5,801 nt of DNA, taken from contig JAYWAC010000115.1 in assembly GCA_043782755.1 (NCBI GenBank), positions 1 to 5,801 on the forward strand, read 5' to 3'. Shown piece after piece: positions 1 to 5,746 of the stretch. This DNA is from JADJYF01 sp043782755. Lineage in GTDB: Bacteria > Pseudomonadota > Gammaproteobacteria > Ga0077536. The stretch's first letter is position 1. Each line of letters opens with the position of its first letter. Position numbers and translations under genes: made by a program. The notes under the pieces were generated by a model. The model saw nothing but the letters and a program-made list of their open reading frames with translations, searched no databases and was not told the origin of the DNA.

Positions 1-102
1 CGAGGCCATGCCGCGCAAGCCAATCACTAATGCCGCGATAAACAGCAGGGTGACGACTAAGCGTTGACCCGCACTCGCCTCCGTCCCGTGCAAAACTCCC
101 AT
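1..102 (-). CDS. N-terminal part of a probable membrane protein, cut by the window edge
   Basis: An ATG at 102-100 opens a frame of 34 codons that reaches base 1 without a stop. The residues are a short polar head (MGVLHGTEASAGQR), then a strongly hydrophobic run (LVVTLLFIAALVIGL) and then RGMAS. This is what the first transmembrane helix or an uncleaved signal anchor looks like, with a positive residue on either side. A purine-rich GAGAAGG (minus strand, at 119-113) lies 10 bases before the ATG and could serve as ribosome binding site. The remains of an insertion sequence begin about 25 bases upstream of the start. I do not recognise the family from so short a piece; polysaccharide polymerases, transporters and many inner-membrane proteins start this way. 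The frame could also be open by chance, since 34 codons is short, but ribosome site plus helix favours a real gene. Confidence 0.5.
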   Translation of the reverse strand, partial: MGVLHGTEASAGQRLVVTLLFIAALVIGLRGMAS

Positions 103-127
103 GCAAAAATCGCCTTCTCAGTCGACG

Positions 128-658
128 CTTGTCATCTCGGCGAGATTGGGTGCGGCGCGCGCGACGTTCTATCGCGCGCAGCTGCCCGTGTCGCTCCCCG
201 TGGTTTGCCGGCCACGGACACCCTCGCCGTGGGCGTTGAGCGATGCCGAGCAAAGCCACATCCTGTCCCGTGCTACATGAGCCGGCCTACGTCGACCAGA
301 GCCCGCGCACCGTGTTCGCGCTGCTGCTCGATGCGGGCCGCTATCTGGCCTCGGTGTCGACGTTCTACCGCTTGTTGCGCGGCGTTGAAGAGACCGCAGT
401 CGACGCAATCAGCTGACGCATCCGGTCTACACCAAGCCTGAGTTACTGACCCAGCGACCGCGTGAGCTGTGGTCGTGGGATATCACCAAACTCAAAGGCC
501 CGGCCAAATGGGCCTGCTTTCATCTCTAGGTCATCCTCGACGTGTTCATTCGCTACGTGGTCGGCTGGATGCTTGCGCCGCGCGAGTCGGCAGCCCTTGC
601 ACACGAGCTGATTGCGGCAACCTGTGACCACGAACAGATTGTGCCGGGGCAACTCACC
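128..658 (+). pseudogene. Decayed IS3-family transposase (orfB), frameshifted, nonsense-mutated and truncated
   Basis: Joining frames gives a recognisable IS3-type orfB product. Frame 2 from about 128 reads LGAARATFYR (the usual start region, LGVxRATYYR-like) and then ALSDAEQSHIL. Around 264-270 the reading moves to frame 3 and continues VLHEPAYVDQSPRTVFALLL and ASVSTFYRLLRGVEE. Around 392-397 it returns to frame 2 with RRNQLTHPVYTKPELL, then WSWDITKLKGPAKW, which carries the first catalytic Asp (479-481) of the DDE integrase core. A TAG at 527-529 interrupts the usual YLYVILD motif (here HL-stop-VILD). Then come FIRYVVGWMLAPRESAALA and VPGQLT, and similarity ends near 658, just where the second Asp (HADRG motif) should follow. 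The second Asp, the Glu, the orfA frame and the terminal inverted repeats are not seen. The element is therefore dead and truncated at both ends. Family assignment rests on recalled motifs and is strong; the subgroup is not determined. Confidence 0.88.
128..658 (+). mobile_element. Remnant of an IS3-family insertion sequence
   Basis: The only recognisable part of the element is the interrupted orfB described above. No terminal inverted repeats or target-site duplication could be found at either side, so the true edges are uncertain. Its left part lies directly upstream of the membrane-protein start at 102. Its right part passes into unassigned sequence at about 659. Confidence 0.7.
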
Positions 659-868
659 ACGCCAGGGCGTTCTCGACAGTGCATTCCTTTTGAATCCGGC
701 ACGCTTCAGGCAGTGCCATCCGGTCCCGCCGGCATTACCGATAGCCGCGGGGATCAATTGGCCGAAGCCGGCGCACGACGAAATCCTCGTCCCGAAGATT
801 TCGACACTAAACTCTTTCCAAGCGGTGTCCCACCGTGCTTGATACATTCCGCAGGCTCTGGAATGAAT
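659..868. other. Unassigned segment between the transposase remnant and the repeat cluster
   Basis: This 210-base stretch follows the point where transposase similarity ends. Frames stay open across it on both strands, but none has a convincing start, ribosome site or recognisable motif, and the translated peptides look like non-coding shadows. It is flanked on the right by the first copy of the repeat unit at 869. It may be old chromosomal sequence, or debris from a second mobile element. I see no promoter, RNA gene or terminator in it. Confidence 0.4.
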
Positions 869-894
869 GTGCGAATAAATTGGGTGTAGGTCTG
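869..894 (+). repeat. Dispersed intergenic repeat unit, copy 1 (forward)
   Basis: The unit begins GTGCGAATAAATTGGGTGTA and continues to TCTG at 894. Its reverse complement is found at 1230-1255 with 24 of 26 bases equal. Its first half, GTGCGAATAAATT, is shared with the palindrome at 4004-4023, but here the second half of that palindrome is replaced by GGGTGTAGGTCTG. Confidence 0.8.
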
Positions 895-1044
895 CAACTG
901 ATATTTCCAATCAAGCGCTTGGTTCTATCTCGAGATACTCACTCGACTGTGGCGTGGGTCGCCCTATATCGTGGCACAGAGCGTAGTACCGCGCCGACGG
1001 CAATAGCGCGGAACAAGCGCCATCGCGGCCTGTAGAGATGAGCC

Positions 1045-1073
1045 GATTCAGAGCTACACCCAATGCATTGGCA
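1045..1073 (-). repeat. Dispersed intergenic repeat unit, copy 3 (reverse, diverged)
   Basis: The sequence starts GATTCAGAGCTACACCCAAT and ends CATTGGCA. It matches the copy at 1226-1254 at 25 of 29 positions in direct orientation and is inverted relative to the copy at 869-894. The bases just before both direct copies are also alike (GATGAGCC here, GGTGAGAA at the other), which suggests the repeated unit is longer than the core. Confidence 0.65.
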
Positions 1074-1105
1074 TCTTCGTGCAGCCTCGCTCCCCGATCT
1101 TGCCC

Positions 1106-1135
1106 TTGTGGGTCAGACTTCAGTCTGACCCACAA
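1106..1135. repeat. Strong palindrome, REP-like hairpin with GGTCAGACT / AGTCTGACC arms
   Basis: The left arm 1106-1119 (TTGTGGGTCAGACT) is perfectly complementary to 1122-1135 (AGTCTGACCCACAA), giving a 14-bp stem around only two central bases (TC). Beyond it there is one mismatch (1105/1136) and then two further pairs (1103-1104 with 1137-1138). It is near-symmetric, so a transcript from either strand could fold it. Hairpins of the type GGTCAG(A/G)CTTCAG(T/C)CTGACC are a common class of repetitive extragenic palindrome in proteobacteria; this is from memory of the class. It lies about 200 bases past the end of the TPR gene and lacks a T-run, so a terminator role is not shown. Confidence 0.85.
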
Positions 1136-1225
1136 AGGAATAGAGAGGCGGCGTGGTAGAGGCCTAGTAATGAGCAGATAGAAAGCCCGCAGAGAATCCA
1201 CCCCCCCGCTTTTATCAGGTGAGAA

Positions 1226-1255
1226 GATTCAGACCTACACCCAACTCATTCGCAC
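1226..1255 (-). repeat. Dispersed intergenic repeat unit, copy 2 (reverse)
   Basis: On the minus strand 1255-1230 reads GTGCGAATGAGTTGGGTGTA and then GGTCTG. It equals copy 1 (869-894) in 24 of 26 bases, so the two form an inverted pair around about 335 bases. It is also a direct repeat of the copy at 1045-1073. Confidence 0.8.
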
Positions 1256-1283
1256 CACCTACGAAGGGTCGTCTCATACCCTC

Positions 1284-1299
1284 TCCCCGCCAAAGGGGA
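1284..1299 (-). terminator. Weak hairpin just past the TPR lipoprotein gene, possible terminator
   Basis: TCCCC (1284-1288) can pair with GGGGA (1295-1299) around a six-base loop. On the minus strand it comes about 30 bases after the stop codon of the TPR gene, which is a usual place for a terminator. No run of T follows on that strand, so intrinsic termination is doubtful. It may instead be part of a degenerate C-rich/G-rich intergenic repeat. Confidence 0.2.
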
Positions 1300-1330
1300 A
1301 AGACCTCGGGAAAGGGATCTAAAACTCAGT

Positions 1331-3718
1331 TCAGCCCTTGTCGTTCAACTCCGCCAAAGCCTTCTTCGCTTCGTCGAGCCCCTTGAAGGGCTGGTTGCCA
1401 TCGGCGGCCTTGGCGAGGTGTTCACGCGCACCGACCTTGTTGCCCTTGGCGAGATACGCCATGCCGAGGTGGTAGTGCATGAGGCCGGCATCGGGTGCAG
1501 CCTCGACAGCCTTCTCAAGGAAGTTGATCGCCTGCTCGTACTCGCCGAGCTTGTATTCAACCCAACCAACGGTGTCGATGAAAGCCGGCTGATTGGTGTT
1601 ACGCAAGGGCTCGACCAGCGTGCGGGCGCGTTTCAAACTCGCATCGTCCTTGCGGTATTCGACCAGCAGCATGGCGAGGTTATTGGCGGCGAGCTGCGAG
1701 TCCGGCTGTGCCTTCAAGGCCTGCTCGTATTGCTCAATCGCCGAGTCCAGCTGACCAGTCTCTTCCAGATAGGAAGCCAGGCCCGTCACCAGCAGCGGCT
1801 GCCCGCCGGTCTTTTCGATGCCATCCTTCAGGATCGCAACCGCATCATCACCATGCTTGGTCGAGATATAAGTCGAGGCCAGGTTGCGATAAGGAATCGG
1901 CCATTTCGGGTTCAACTCGATAGCGGTCTTGAATTGCGTCGCGGCGTCGTCGAACTTCTTTTCCGACAGGCTGATTTCGCCCAGCAGGTTGTAGGCGACA
2001 AAATGCTTGGGCTGTTTCTTCACCACGTCTTTCAGCTTGGCCACCGCCTCGTCGCGCTGCTTGAGCGCGAGATAACTCTTGACCAACTGCGAGAGCGGCT
2101 CAATGGCGTCCGGTGCATGATCGAGCGCCGATTGAAATTCGCCGATGCTCGCTTGCAGATCACCCTTGGCCTGCTGCACCAGACCCGCGAAGTGATAGCC
2201 CTTCACCGACTCCGGGGCGAGGGTCTTGATCTGTTCGGTCACGGCCAGCGCGCCCACCCAATCCTTGCGATACACGAAGATCTTGTATTTGGCCTCAAGC
2301 GCACCGATTTCCTTGGGATTCTTCTTCAGCACTTCATCGAGCACGCCCTGGGCGTCGTCGAGCTTGCCTGACGAAGCCTCCAGATTCGCCAGATCCAGAC
2401 CGAGCACACCGGCATTGGGATTGGCCTGTATGCCCTGCTTGAGCACGTCCAGTGCGAGCTCATTCTCCTTGTTGGTGAGATGGGCACGGGCCAGCAGGCG
2501 CACGGCGCCCACATTGGTCGGGGTGTCGTGAATCACGGTACGCAGATCGGCAATCGCGCCCGCCGCGTCGCCGTCATTCAGATGCAAGGTGCCGCGCAGG
2601 CTCAAGGCGTCGCCGTCGCGTGGGTTGTCCGTCAGTACTTCGTCGACCAGGGTGCGCGCGCCGGCCAGATCGTTCTGACGCGCCTTGACCACCGCCAGGC
2701 GGCTCTTGGCCTGCAACAGTTCAGGGCCTTCCTTGAGGTTGCCGATCACGGTCTCGTAGATCTTGGCGGCGTCGTCCATCTTGTTGGTCGCCTCGTAAAT
2801 CTTGCCGAGCGCGAACTGCAGACGGTTTTCCTTGGTGTCTTCGGCAATCATGCCCTTCAGGGCCTCGATAGCCTTATCGACGTTCCGCACGCTGGAGAGA
2901 AACTCGATGTAGGAAAGCTTGGCCGAGATCTCGGCAGGGAAATCCTTGATGGCAGCCTGCATGGCAGCCTCGGCGTCGTCGGGGCGCTTCAGCGCCACCA
3001 GGAAGCGCGCATAACCGGTGCGATAGGCCAACACCTTCGGCTTCTGCTTGATGACCTCGCCAAACGCCGCGACCGCGTCGTCCGTGCGGCCGCTCTGAGC
3101 GTAGACCCGTGCCAGGTTGATCTTGAGCGCGACCTCGTCGGGATTGGCCGCTGCGGCGTCCTTCAGGGTCTTGATGCTGTCCTCGGTCTTGCCTTCGGCC
3201 AGCTGCAGAGAGGCCATCAAGGAGGCTGCTTCGGGGTTATTCGGCGCCGCCTTGACCGCACGGTCGGCCAGTTCGCGAGCCCCCGCCATGTCCTTGGCCT
3301 TGGCCTTGACCGCCGCCAGCAGCGTCAAGCCGTCGACGTCGTCAGCCTTGGCCGCCAACATTTTCTCGGCATTTTCCTTGGCTTTTTCGTCATTATTACT
3401 GAGTAGGAACAGACGCCCCATGTTCAACAGCGCGCCGCGATGGTCGGGCTTCTCCCCCAAGATGGCCAGGTAGTGGCCGGCCGCACCCTGCCAGTTCTCA
3501 AGCTTCTCCATGGTCTCGGCCAGGGCGAAGCGAGCTTCGATGTCCTTCGGGTCAATTTGCAGCGCATTCTGGAATTCGATGCGCGCTTTCTCGTAATTCT
3601 CCGCCTTGAACAGCTCATGGCCCTTGTTCATGTAGACCGTCTTGCGGTCCGCCGCGCCCCCGCAGGCGGCCAGCACGGCAATCAGAGCAACGACGAGAAA
3701 GCGGTTGAATGTTTTCAT
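1331..3718 (-). CDS. Large TPR-repeat lipoprotein, PrsT-like
   Basis: The product is 795 residues from the ATG at 3718. Residues 1-19 are a lipoprotein signal: MKTFNRF, a hydrophobic core (LVVALIAVL) and the lipobox LAAC with Cys19. Gly at +2 fits outer-membrane sorting by the Lol rule. Almost all the rest is tandem tetratricopeptide repeats of about 34 residues, roughly twenty or more, from GHELFKAENYEKARIEFQNA near the start to GWVEYKLGEYEQAINFLEKA and YHLGMAYLAKGNKVGAREHL near the end. TPR solenoids bind other proteins, so a scaffold role at the envelope is likely. Similar long TPR lipoproteins include PrsT of PEP-CTERM/exosortase exopolysaccharide loci, usually around 900 residues; that link is inference, since no exosortase gene is in view. 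Twelve more codons are open up to an ATG at 3754, but the later start puts the signal peptide at the N-terminus and has GGACC nearby. The gene stands alone, divergent from the mutase gene. Confidence 0.93.
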   Translation of the reverse strand: MKTFNRFLVVALIAVLAACGGAADRKTVYMNKGHELFKAENYEKARIEFQNALQIDPKDIEARFALAETMEKLENWQGAAGHYLAILGEKPDHRGALLNMGRLFLLSNNDEKAKENAEKMLAAKADDVDGLTLLAAVKAKAKDMAGARELADRAVKAAPNNPEAASLMASLQLAEGKTEDSIKTLKDAAAANPDEVALKINLARVYAQSGRTDDAVAAFGEVIKQKPKVLAYRTGYARFLVALKRPDDAEAAMQAAIKDFPAEISAKLSYIEFLSSVRNVDKAIEALKGMIAEDTKENRLQFALGKIYEATNKMDDAAKIYETVIGNLKEGPELLQAKSRLAVVKARQNDLAGARTLVDEVLTDNPRDGDALSLRGTLHLNDGDAAGAIADLRTVIHDTPTNVGAVRLLARAHLTNKENELALDVLKQGIQANPNAGVLGLDLANLEASSGKLDDAQGVLDEVLKKNPKEIGALEAKYKIFVYRKDWVGALAVTEQIKTLAPESVKGYHFAGLVQQAKGDLQASIGEFQSALDHAPDAIEPLSQLVKSYLALKQRDEAVAKLKDVVKKQPKHFVAYNLLGEISLSEKKFDDAATQFKTAIELNPKWPIPYRNLASTYISTKHGDDAVAILKDGIEKTGGQPLLVTGLASYLEETGQLDSAIEQYEQALKAQPDSQLAANNLAMLLVEYRKDDASLKRARTLVEPLRNTNQPAFIDTVGWVEYKLGEYEQAINFLEKAVEAAPDAGLMHYHLGMAYLAKGNKVGAREHLAKAADGNQPFKGLDEAKKALAELNDKG

Positions 3719-3752
3719 GGCAGGTCCGGGTTTGCGCATTGTGCGAAGCGGC

Positions 3753-3758
3753 ATTTTA
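3753..3758 (-). promoter_or_regulatory. Possible -10 box for the TPR lipoprotein gene
   Basis: On the minus strand the bases read TGTG-TAAAAT, five of six matching the TATAAT consensus. No good -35 box sits 16-18 bases upstream. If it is used, transcription would start near 3746, past the upstream ATG at 3754, leaving a leader of about 28 bases before the ATG at 3718. This supports the shorter start. Confidence 0.35.
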
Positions 3759-3845
3759 CACAGCGATGGTTAAAATTTCTCGAAGAGTTCGCGGTTTTGG
3801 CGGAATCTGACCGGTCACGAATCCTACACCTGCTCAATTGTGAGC

Positions 3846-3859
3846 CTGACTTCAGTCAG
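3846..3859. repeat. Short palindrome related to the hairpin at 1106-1135
   Basis: CTGACT (3846-3851) pairs with AGTCAG (3854-3859) around the same two central bases TC. With its flanks (TTGTGAGC before it) it aligns with the larger palindrome at 1106-1135, sharing TTGTG and CTTCAGTC. One stem pair is T-A here and A-T there, so pairing is kept although both bases differ. Confidence 0.6.
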
Positions 3860-3948
3860 ACATTCGCTCCAGAACTGCAAGCATTCGCAGGTGCATTGAA
3901 TCCTGAGACAACGAGGAGACCATAGGTAAATGTAGCTTTCTCCTGAAG

Positions 3949-3966
3949 GTGCGAATTTATTCTCAC
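3949..3966. repeat. Imperfect GTGCGAAT palindrome
   Basis: GTGCGAAT (3949-3956) and ATTCTCAC (3959-3966) form an inverted repeat of eight positions with one mismatch (C3952/T3963) around two central T. It is closely related to the perfect palindrome 38 bases further on and shares the GTGCGAAT core with the repeats at 869 and 1255. Confidence 0.6.
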
Positions 3967-4003
3967 ACTGATTCCGACCCTTTTCGAGAATTCGATCTTC
4001 AAA

Positions 4004-4023
4004 TGTGCGAATAAATTCGCACA
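4004..4023. repeat. Perfect TGTGCGAAT palindrome upstream of the mutase promoter
   Basis: TGTGCGAAT (4004-4012) and ATTCGCACA (4015-4023) are perfectly complementary arms of nine bases around AA. It ends 22 bases before the TATAAT box, so it lies next to or across the place where a -35 element would be. It could be a repetitive extragenic palindrome or an operator; the related copies elsewhere in the window favour the first. Confidence 0.75.
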
Positions 4024-4045
4024 GAGAACCGCAGTATTCGCCCCT

Positions 4046-4051
4046 TATAAT
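4046..4051 (+). promoter_or_regulatory. -10 box (TATAAT) of the mutase gene
   Basis: This is a perfect match to the sigma-70 -10 consensus, 30 bases before the ATG at 4082. Transcription would start near 4058, giving a leader of about 24 bases. At 16-18 bases upstream the sequence is AGAGAA-like, not a recognisable -35 box. A second factor, another sigma class or simply a weak promoter could explain that. No good Shine-Dalgarno sequence precedes the ATG. Confidence 0.5.
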
Positions 4052-4081
4052 CCAGACTGCACTCAGCCGACGCCACGCAGA

Positions 4082-5746
4082 ATGACCGCATCCAACTCCA
4101 CTAACTCACCAACTCTGGCCAGTTCACTCACCTATACCCCTCGTCCCCTGAGTTTTGGCACCAGCGGCCGTCGAGGTGACGTGGTGGATCTCACTCAACT
4201 CGAGATTTACATCAACGCTCGCGCCGAACTTGATTACTTGCAGAGCCTATCGGTAACAGAAGGCGGAATTCGACGAGGCGAGGATTTCTACTACGCTCAC
4301 GATCTGCGCCCAAGCTCCACATGCTTCGTTGCAGAACAGGGCGGCCGAGGCGAACTCGCGCAGGCCATAGAACAAGCGATACGCGATGCCGGAATGACGC
4401 CGATCAATCTCGGCCCCATTCCCACCCCAGCGCTGAGCGCCTATGCGCTAGCGCGCGGCAAGGGCGGCATGATGGTCACCGGCAGCCACATCCCCTTTCA
4501 CCGCAATGGCTACAAGACCAATAGCGCAATCGGCGAACTGCTGAAGTCCGACGAGACCCCCATCGCCCGCTATGTCGAGCAGTGGCGCACCCGTGTCTAT
4601 AGCCAACCAGCAGAGCAATCCATGTTTGATGAACGTGGATGCTTTAAAGCCGGCAGCCGCCCCTGTGGCCCGATAGACGACTCGGCCCGGCGTGAATATC
4701 TGGAACGCTATGTCTGCTTTCTCGGCGCCAGCGCGCTTACCGGCATACGCGTGCTGGTCTATCAACACTCCGCCGTTGGGCGAGACTTGCTAGTCGAAGG
4801 ATTGCGCGCGATTGGCGCCGAAGCGCTGCCGGTCGGTCGTAGCGACACCTTTGTCCCTATCGACACAGAAGCCATCGACGACACTACCTTGGAACAGATC
4901 CGCGTACTGGCCGAACAGGCAGGCGGTGACGACAACCGCTTCCACGCAATGGTTTCCACCGATGGCGATTCAGACCGCCCGCTGTTAATTGGCCTGAGCT
5001 ACGGCGCAAACGGACGTTGTATAGCCAAGTTCTTTGGCGGCGATGTGGTGGGCATGCTGGTCGCCGCGCAGCTTCATCCCGACGCCGTGGTCGTTCCCAT
5101 CAGCTGCAACGACGCCATCGATAGAAGCGCACTCGCCCCGCTGTTGTTCCCCAAGACGCGCATAGGCTCGCCGTTTGTCATTGCCGGCATGAACGCAGCA
5201 TGCCAACAGGGCGCTAGACGCATTTGCGGATGGGAGGCCAATGGCGGGTTTCTGACCGGGTCCAGCTTCTGCTTAACTCACCAGCCCCTGCCCGCCTTGC
5301 CTACTCGCGACGCCTTCCTTCCCATCATGATGGTCTTGGCGCAAATGGCTGCGACTGGTCAGGCCATGGAGGCGTTGTTTGCCACGCTGCCGCGACGCTA
5401 TAGCCGCGCCGGCCTACTACGCAATTGCCCGCTAACAGTAAGCCAACGTATCGTCGCATCTTTCGCATCAAGCAATGGCGAGTTCCTCTCGCCAGCTCTC
5501 ATCCAGCATGTTGCGCACTACTTTGGGCCAGACGCAGGCTTTGGCGAGTTAGACCGTGTCGATTACACGGACGGCATCCGCATGTATTTCAACAACTGCG
5601 ATGTAGCCCATCTTCGCCCGTCGGGCAATGCCGATGAACTTCGCATTTACGCCGTAGCAGACAGCCAACAACGAGCAGACGATATTGTCGAGGCCGCCAT
5701 CATCGCGCCGAACGGCATTCTCCACCGCCTGCGCGATGCCTTGTAA
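4082..5746 (+). CDS. Phosphomannomutase/phosphoglucomutase family enzyme (ManB-like)
   Basis: The 554-residue product is a full-length alpha-D-phosphohexomutase, which interconverts hexose 6-phosphate and hexose 1-phosphate in the cytoplasm through a phosphoserine. All four active-site elements are present. FGTSGRRGDV is at 25-34. The catalytic serine loop TGSHIPFHRNGYK (133-145) has Ser135 as the likely phosphorylated residue. The metal loop is DGDSDR (294-299), the sugar-binding loop GWEANGGF (383-390), and the C-terminal phosphate loop RPSGNADELRIY (512-523). The SHIPF and EANGGF variants, instead of SHNP and GEMSGH, point to the ManB-like bacterial subgroup, often annotated phosphomannomutase. 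Mannose or glucose phosphate cannot be told apart from these motifs. The ATG at 4082 is the only good start before FGTSG. The enzyme would feed GDP-mannose or UDP-glucose for surface polysaccharide, which fits loosely with the divergent TPR lipoprotein. Confidence 0.93.
   Translation: MTASNSTNSPTLASSLTYTPRPLSFGTSGRRGDVVDLTQLEIYINARAELDYLQSLSVTEGGIRRGEDFYYAHDLRPSSTCFVAEQGGRGELAQAIEQAIRDAGMTPINLGPIPTPALSAYALARGKGGMMVTGSHIPFHRNGYKTNSAIGELLKSDETPIARYVEQWRTRVYSQPAEQSMFDERGCFKAGSRPCGPIDDSARREYLERYVCFLGASALTGIRVLVYQHSAVGRDLLVEGLRAIGAEALPVGRSDTFVPIDTEAIDDTTLEQIRVLAEQAGGDDNRFHAMVSTDGDSDRPLLIGLSYGANGRCIAKFFGGDVVGMLVAAQLHPDAVVVPISCNDAIDRSALAPLLFPKTRIGSPFVIAGMNAACQQGARRICGWEANGGFLTGSSFCLTHQPLPALPTRDAFLPIMMVLAQMAATGQAMEALFATLPRRYSRAGLLRNCPLTVSQRIVASFASSNGEFLSPALIQHVAHYFGPDAGFGELDRVDYTDGIRMYFNNCDVAHLRPSGNADELRIYAVADSQQRADDIVEAAIIAPNGILHRLRDAL

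Larger units (their letters stand above)
895..1330. other. Gene-free repeat-rich intergenic region
   Basis: No protein gene is supported here. Open frames on the minus strand (911-1201) run straight through the palindrome and repeat copy 3 and have no family motifs. The region holds two more repeat copies (1045-1073 and 1226-1255), a strong palindrome (1106-1135), a run of seven C at 1201-1207, and a C-rich/G-rich stretch at 1280-1318 (CTCTCCCC then GGGGAAAG and GGGAAAGGG). The last lies just past the stop codon of the TPR gene. It resembles the degenerate CCCTCTCCCC-type intergenic repeats common in proteobacteria. Confidence 0.6.
3719..4081. other. Divergent intergenic region with palindromes and promoters
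   Basis: The region between the starts of the two divergent genes is 363 bases. It contains a -10-like box for the minus-strand gene (3753-3758), a partial repeat-like piece at 3812-3830 (CCTACACCTGCTCAATT), a short palindrome (3846-3859), an imperfect GTGCGAAT palindrome (3949-3966), a perfect one (4004-4023) and a TATAAT box (4046-4051). The plus frame open across 3440-3925 is largely the antisense of the TPR gene and has no recognisable product, so no gene is called here. Confidence 0.7.

Noticed and set aside
64..441. Plus-strand open frame of 125 codons at the left end
   Set aside because: It is in frame 1, while the transposase similarity is in frames 2 and 3. The peptide is Arg/Ala/Cys-rich as expected of an off-frame reading.
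443..910. Minus-strand open frame of 155 codons across the transposase remnant
   Set aside because: Its first part is antisense to the recognised transposase sequence and the rest covers the unassigned segment. No motif supports it.
911..1201. Minus-strand open frame of 96 codons between repeats
   Set aside because: It runs through the palindrome (yielding VRLKSDPQGQ) and repeat copy 3, and has no recognisable domain. Repeat sequence explains it.
869..1255. CRISPR array
   Set aside because: Only three repeat copies in mixed orientation with unequal spacing (about 150 to 180 bases) and no uniform spacers.
1418..2371. Long plus-strand open frame of 317 codons opposite the TPR gene
   Set aside because: It is fully antisense to a clear TPR lipoprotein, has no ribosome site or family motif, and its composition (rich in Leu, Arg, Gln, Val) is the mirror of the GC-biased TPR codons.
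2480..3406. Second long plus-strand open frame (308 codons) opposite the TPR gene
   Set aside because: Same reason: antisense shadow of TPR codons with no independent evidence of coding.
3752..3754. Upstream ATG as the start of the TPR lipoprotein
   Set aside because: It would add MPLRTMRKPGPA before an otherwise standard lipoprotein signal, and the -10-like box overlaps this codon. The ATG at 3718 fits better, although the longer form is not excluded.
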